Assembly: GCA_021732025.1 (NCBI GenBank)
Contig: JAKFVU010000080.1
Span: 1-64,000, forward strand
Source: Candidatus Obscuribacterales bacterium
GTDB lineage: Bacteria > Cyanobacteriota > Vampirovibrionia > Obscuribacterales > Obscuribacteraceae
Direction: 5' to 3'
DNA: 64,000 bases
Shown: one piece after another, positions 62,980-64,000 of the stretch
Numbering within the stretch: position 1 is the stretch's first letter
Layout: every line of letters starts with the position of its first letter
Notes under the pieces: model-generated
Database searches by the model: none
What the model was told of the DNA's origin: nothing
What the model saw: the letters and a program-made list of their open reading frames with translations, nothing else
Program-made: the position numbers and the translations under genes

Positions 62980-64000
62980 ATGAGCAAGACTAAAAGATTC
63001 GTAATTAGTTCCACTTTGGCCATAATGGCCACACTGGCGCAATCGGCAAGCATAAGCGCAAGCGCCAAGACCGTTCTCAACGGCGAAGTGTGCTCTGCCA
63101 ATGTGCATAAACTTACCTCAGAAATAACCTGGTACAAATCGCTTGGTAAAGCCGAAGATGCCGCCGGGAAAGAAGGTAAGCTGATAGTCTGGGTGCATAT
63201 GCTGGGCAAGATTGACGGCAGTACGTGAAGTGCCGGCAATAGCCTGAGGGCCGTGTCGCTCTCTTCCGAACCAGTGTTTTCAATGCTCAAGAACGACTTT
63301 GTCGTTGGTTATACAAACATAGAAAACAAAAAATATGCAGGCGCGTCGGGCAAGCACAAGCCTGACGAAACCGCCGTAGATACCACCAACGGCGCAGGCC
63401 CGCATAATTTACAGATATTTGTGCTGGCTCCTGACGGCACCATAATGACCTGCTTGCCTGGCTACTGGAAGTCCGAAGATCTGGCCAAAGAGCTATCTTT
63501 GGCTAAGCAGTTGGGCAAGGTCTGGCAAGACAGCAATCTTTCGCCAGAAGAAAAGAAAATGCAGTTCAGCCAATTGCAGCTTGATCACATCGCCAGCCAC
63601 GACCAAGGCATGAAAGGGCGCAGCCACCTGCAAGGGTTCGACTTGCAATACGAGCTGAAAAATAGACCCAATTCAGATTTCTTCTATAGTGCCCGGGCAA
63701 TTGACTCTGCCACTCTCAAAACTCCACCCCGAAATGTAAAGACAGTAGATATAGTCATGCATCAGCGTATGGCTGCTCACCCCTTTGAGCCCTATGAGCG
63801 CTTCGATGTCGCCACCTATTCTGACTACGGCAAACCCAGCTACGATAAACATGAACAGTTTCTCGATGCCAATGGCAAAATTGCCGAAGGCTCAGACCTG
63901 GGCAGCGCCCCGATGATTGGCAATACGCCCAAAGCCCATCCAATCAAGACTCAAGCCAAACGCACTGGCAGTCGAGTGGCAAGAACAACTGTTAATCATG
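62980..64000 (+). CDS. Exported thioredoxin-like protein with an in-frame UGA (3' end outside window)
   Basis: The frame opens at ATG 62980 with a signal peptide (residues 1-29, cut near SASAK). Residues 66-82 (GKLIVWVHMLGKIDGST) resemble the first strand and loop of a thioredoxin-like domain. Codon 83 is TGA (63226-63228). The same frame then stays open without another stop for 257 codons to the window end, with coding character (FVVGYTNIENKKYAG, IFVLAPDGTIMTCLPGYW). So this is one gene read through, recoded or broken at a UGA. The position would suit a Cys or selenocysteine. No clear SECIS hairpin is visible; a pseudogene or sequence error is possible. Confidence 0.6.

Noticed and set aside
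63229-63270. Bacterial SECIS element just after the UGA
   Set aside because: Only a 4-bp stem with a 12-nt loop could be drawn; too weak to claim, so it is mentioned only as an open point.
1-64000. Insertion sequences, prophage or integrative element borders
   Set aside because: No transposase, integrase, phage structural gene, tRNA-associated repeat or long direct repeat was recognised.

Overview
This looks like chromosomal DNA of moderate GC from a diderm, non-photosynthetic bacterium. The best guess is a member of the Obscuribacterales/Melainabacteria side of the Cyanobacteriota. That placement is an inference from gene content: a Flp/Tad pilus, many exported TPR proteins, a eukaryote-type Ser/Thr kinase, an exported caspase-like protein, a bacteriophytochrome and an Rcp1-like response regulator. 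No rRNA, tRNA, CRISPR array, insertion sequence or phage gene was recognised. Coding density is high, short overlaps between neighbours are common, and many genes appear to start at TTG or GTG.

Layout. (1) 1-4.8 kb, minus strand: a Flp/Tad pilus locus with two Flp pilins, CpaB, CpaE and a CpaF ATPase cut off by the left edge. (2) 5.3-7.4 kb: a translationally coupled pair, a prenyltransferase/squalene-cyclase-fold protein and a Tat-exported DUF362 protein. (3) 7.4-32.9 kb: a large envelope-glycan region. It holds several polytopic glycosyltransferases (GT39-like, GT87, YfhO-like), a membrane aminopropyltransferase homologue, methyltransferases, a GT2 fusion, a Gfo/Idh/MocA oxidoreductase, an SDR and an epimerase. 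It also holds what looks like a complete nucleotide-heptose route (GmhA, HddA, GmhB, HddC) with a transaldolase that could supply sedoheptulose 7-phosphate. One membrane protein here is split in two at a run of nine T. (4) 32.9-48.1 kb: a mixed region with a CPA1 Na+/H+ antiporter, an exported TPR/HExxH protein, a transmembrane Ser/Thr kinase with leucine-rich repeats, a PhyH dioxygenase beside a bicovalent-flavin oxidase, a tandem pair of exported paralogues of unknown function, an M23 peptidase and an FAD-dependent oxidoreductase. (5) 48.3-64 kb: signalling and stress. This part has a coupled exported TPR-caspase/WD40 pair, a bacteriophytochrome photosensory core without a kinase, TPR proteins, a GNAT and a VOC protein, a PhzF protein, and a multidomain hybrid histidine kinase ending in a receiver and 26-residue LRV/HEAT-like repeats. 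The window closes with an exported protein whose reading frame carries one in-frame UGA.

The observations most worth checking are the in-frame UGA at 63226-63228, the internal ribosome-binding site and start inside the hybrid kinase at 61258-61273, the kinase-less phytochrome near an Rcp1-like receiver, the T9 frameshift at 31827-31835, the coupled caspase/WD40 pair, the tandem unknown paralogues at 40806-42759, and the methyltransferase whose zinc ribbon begins before any standard start codon.
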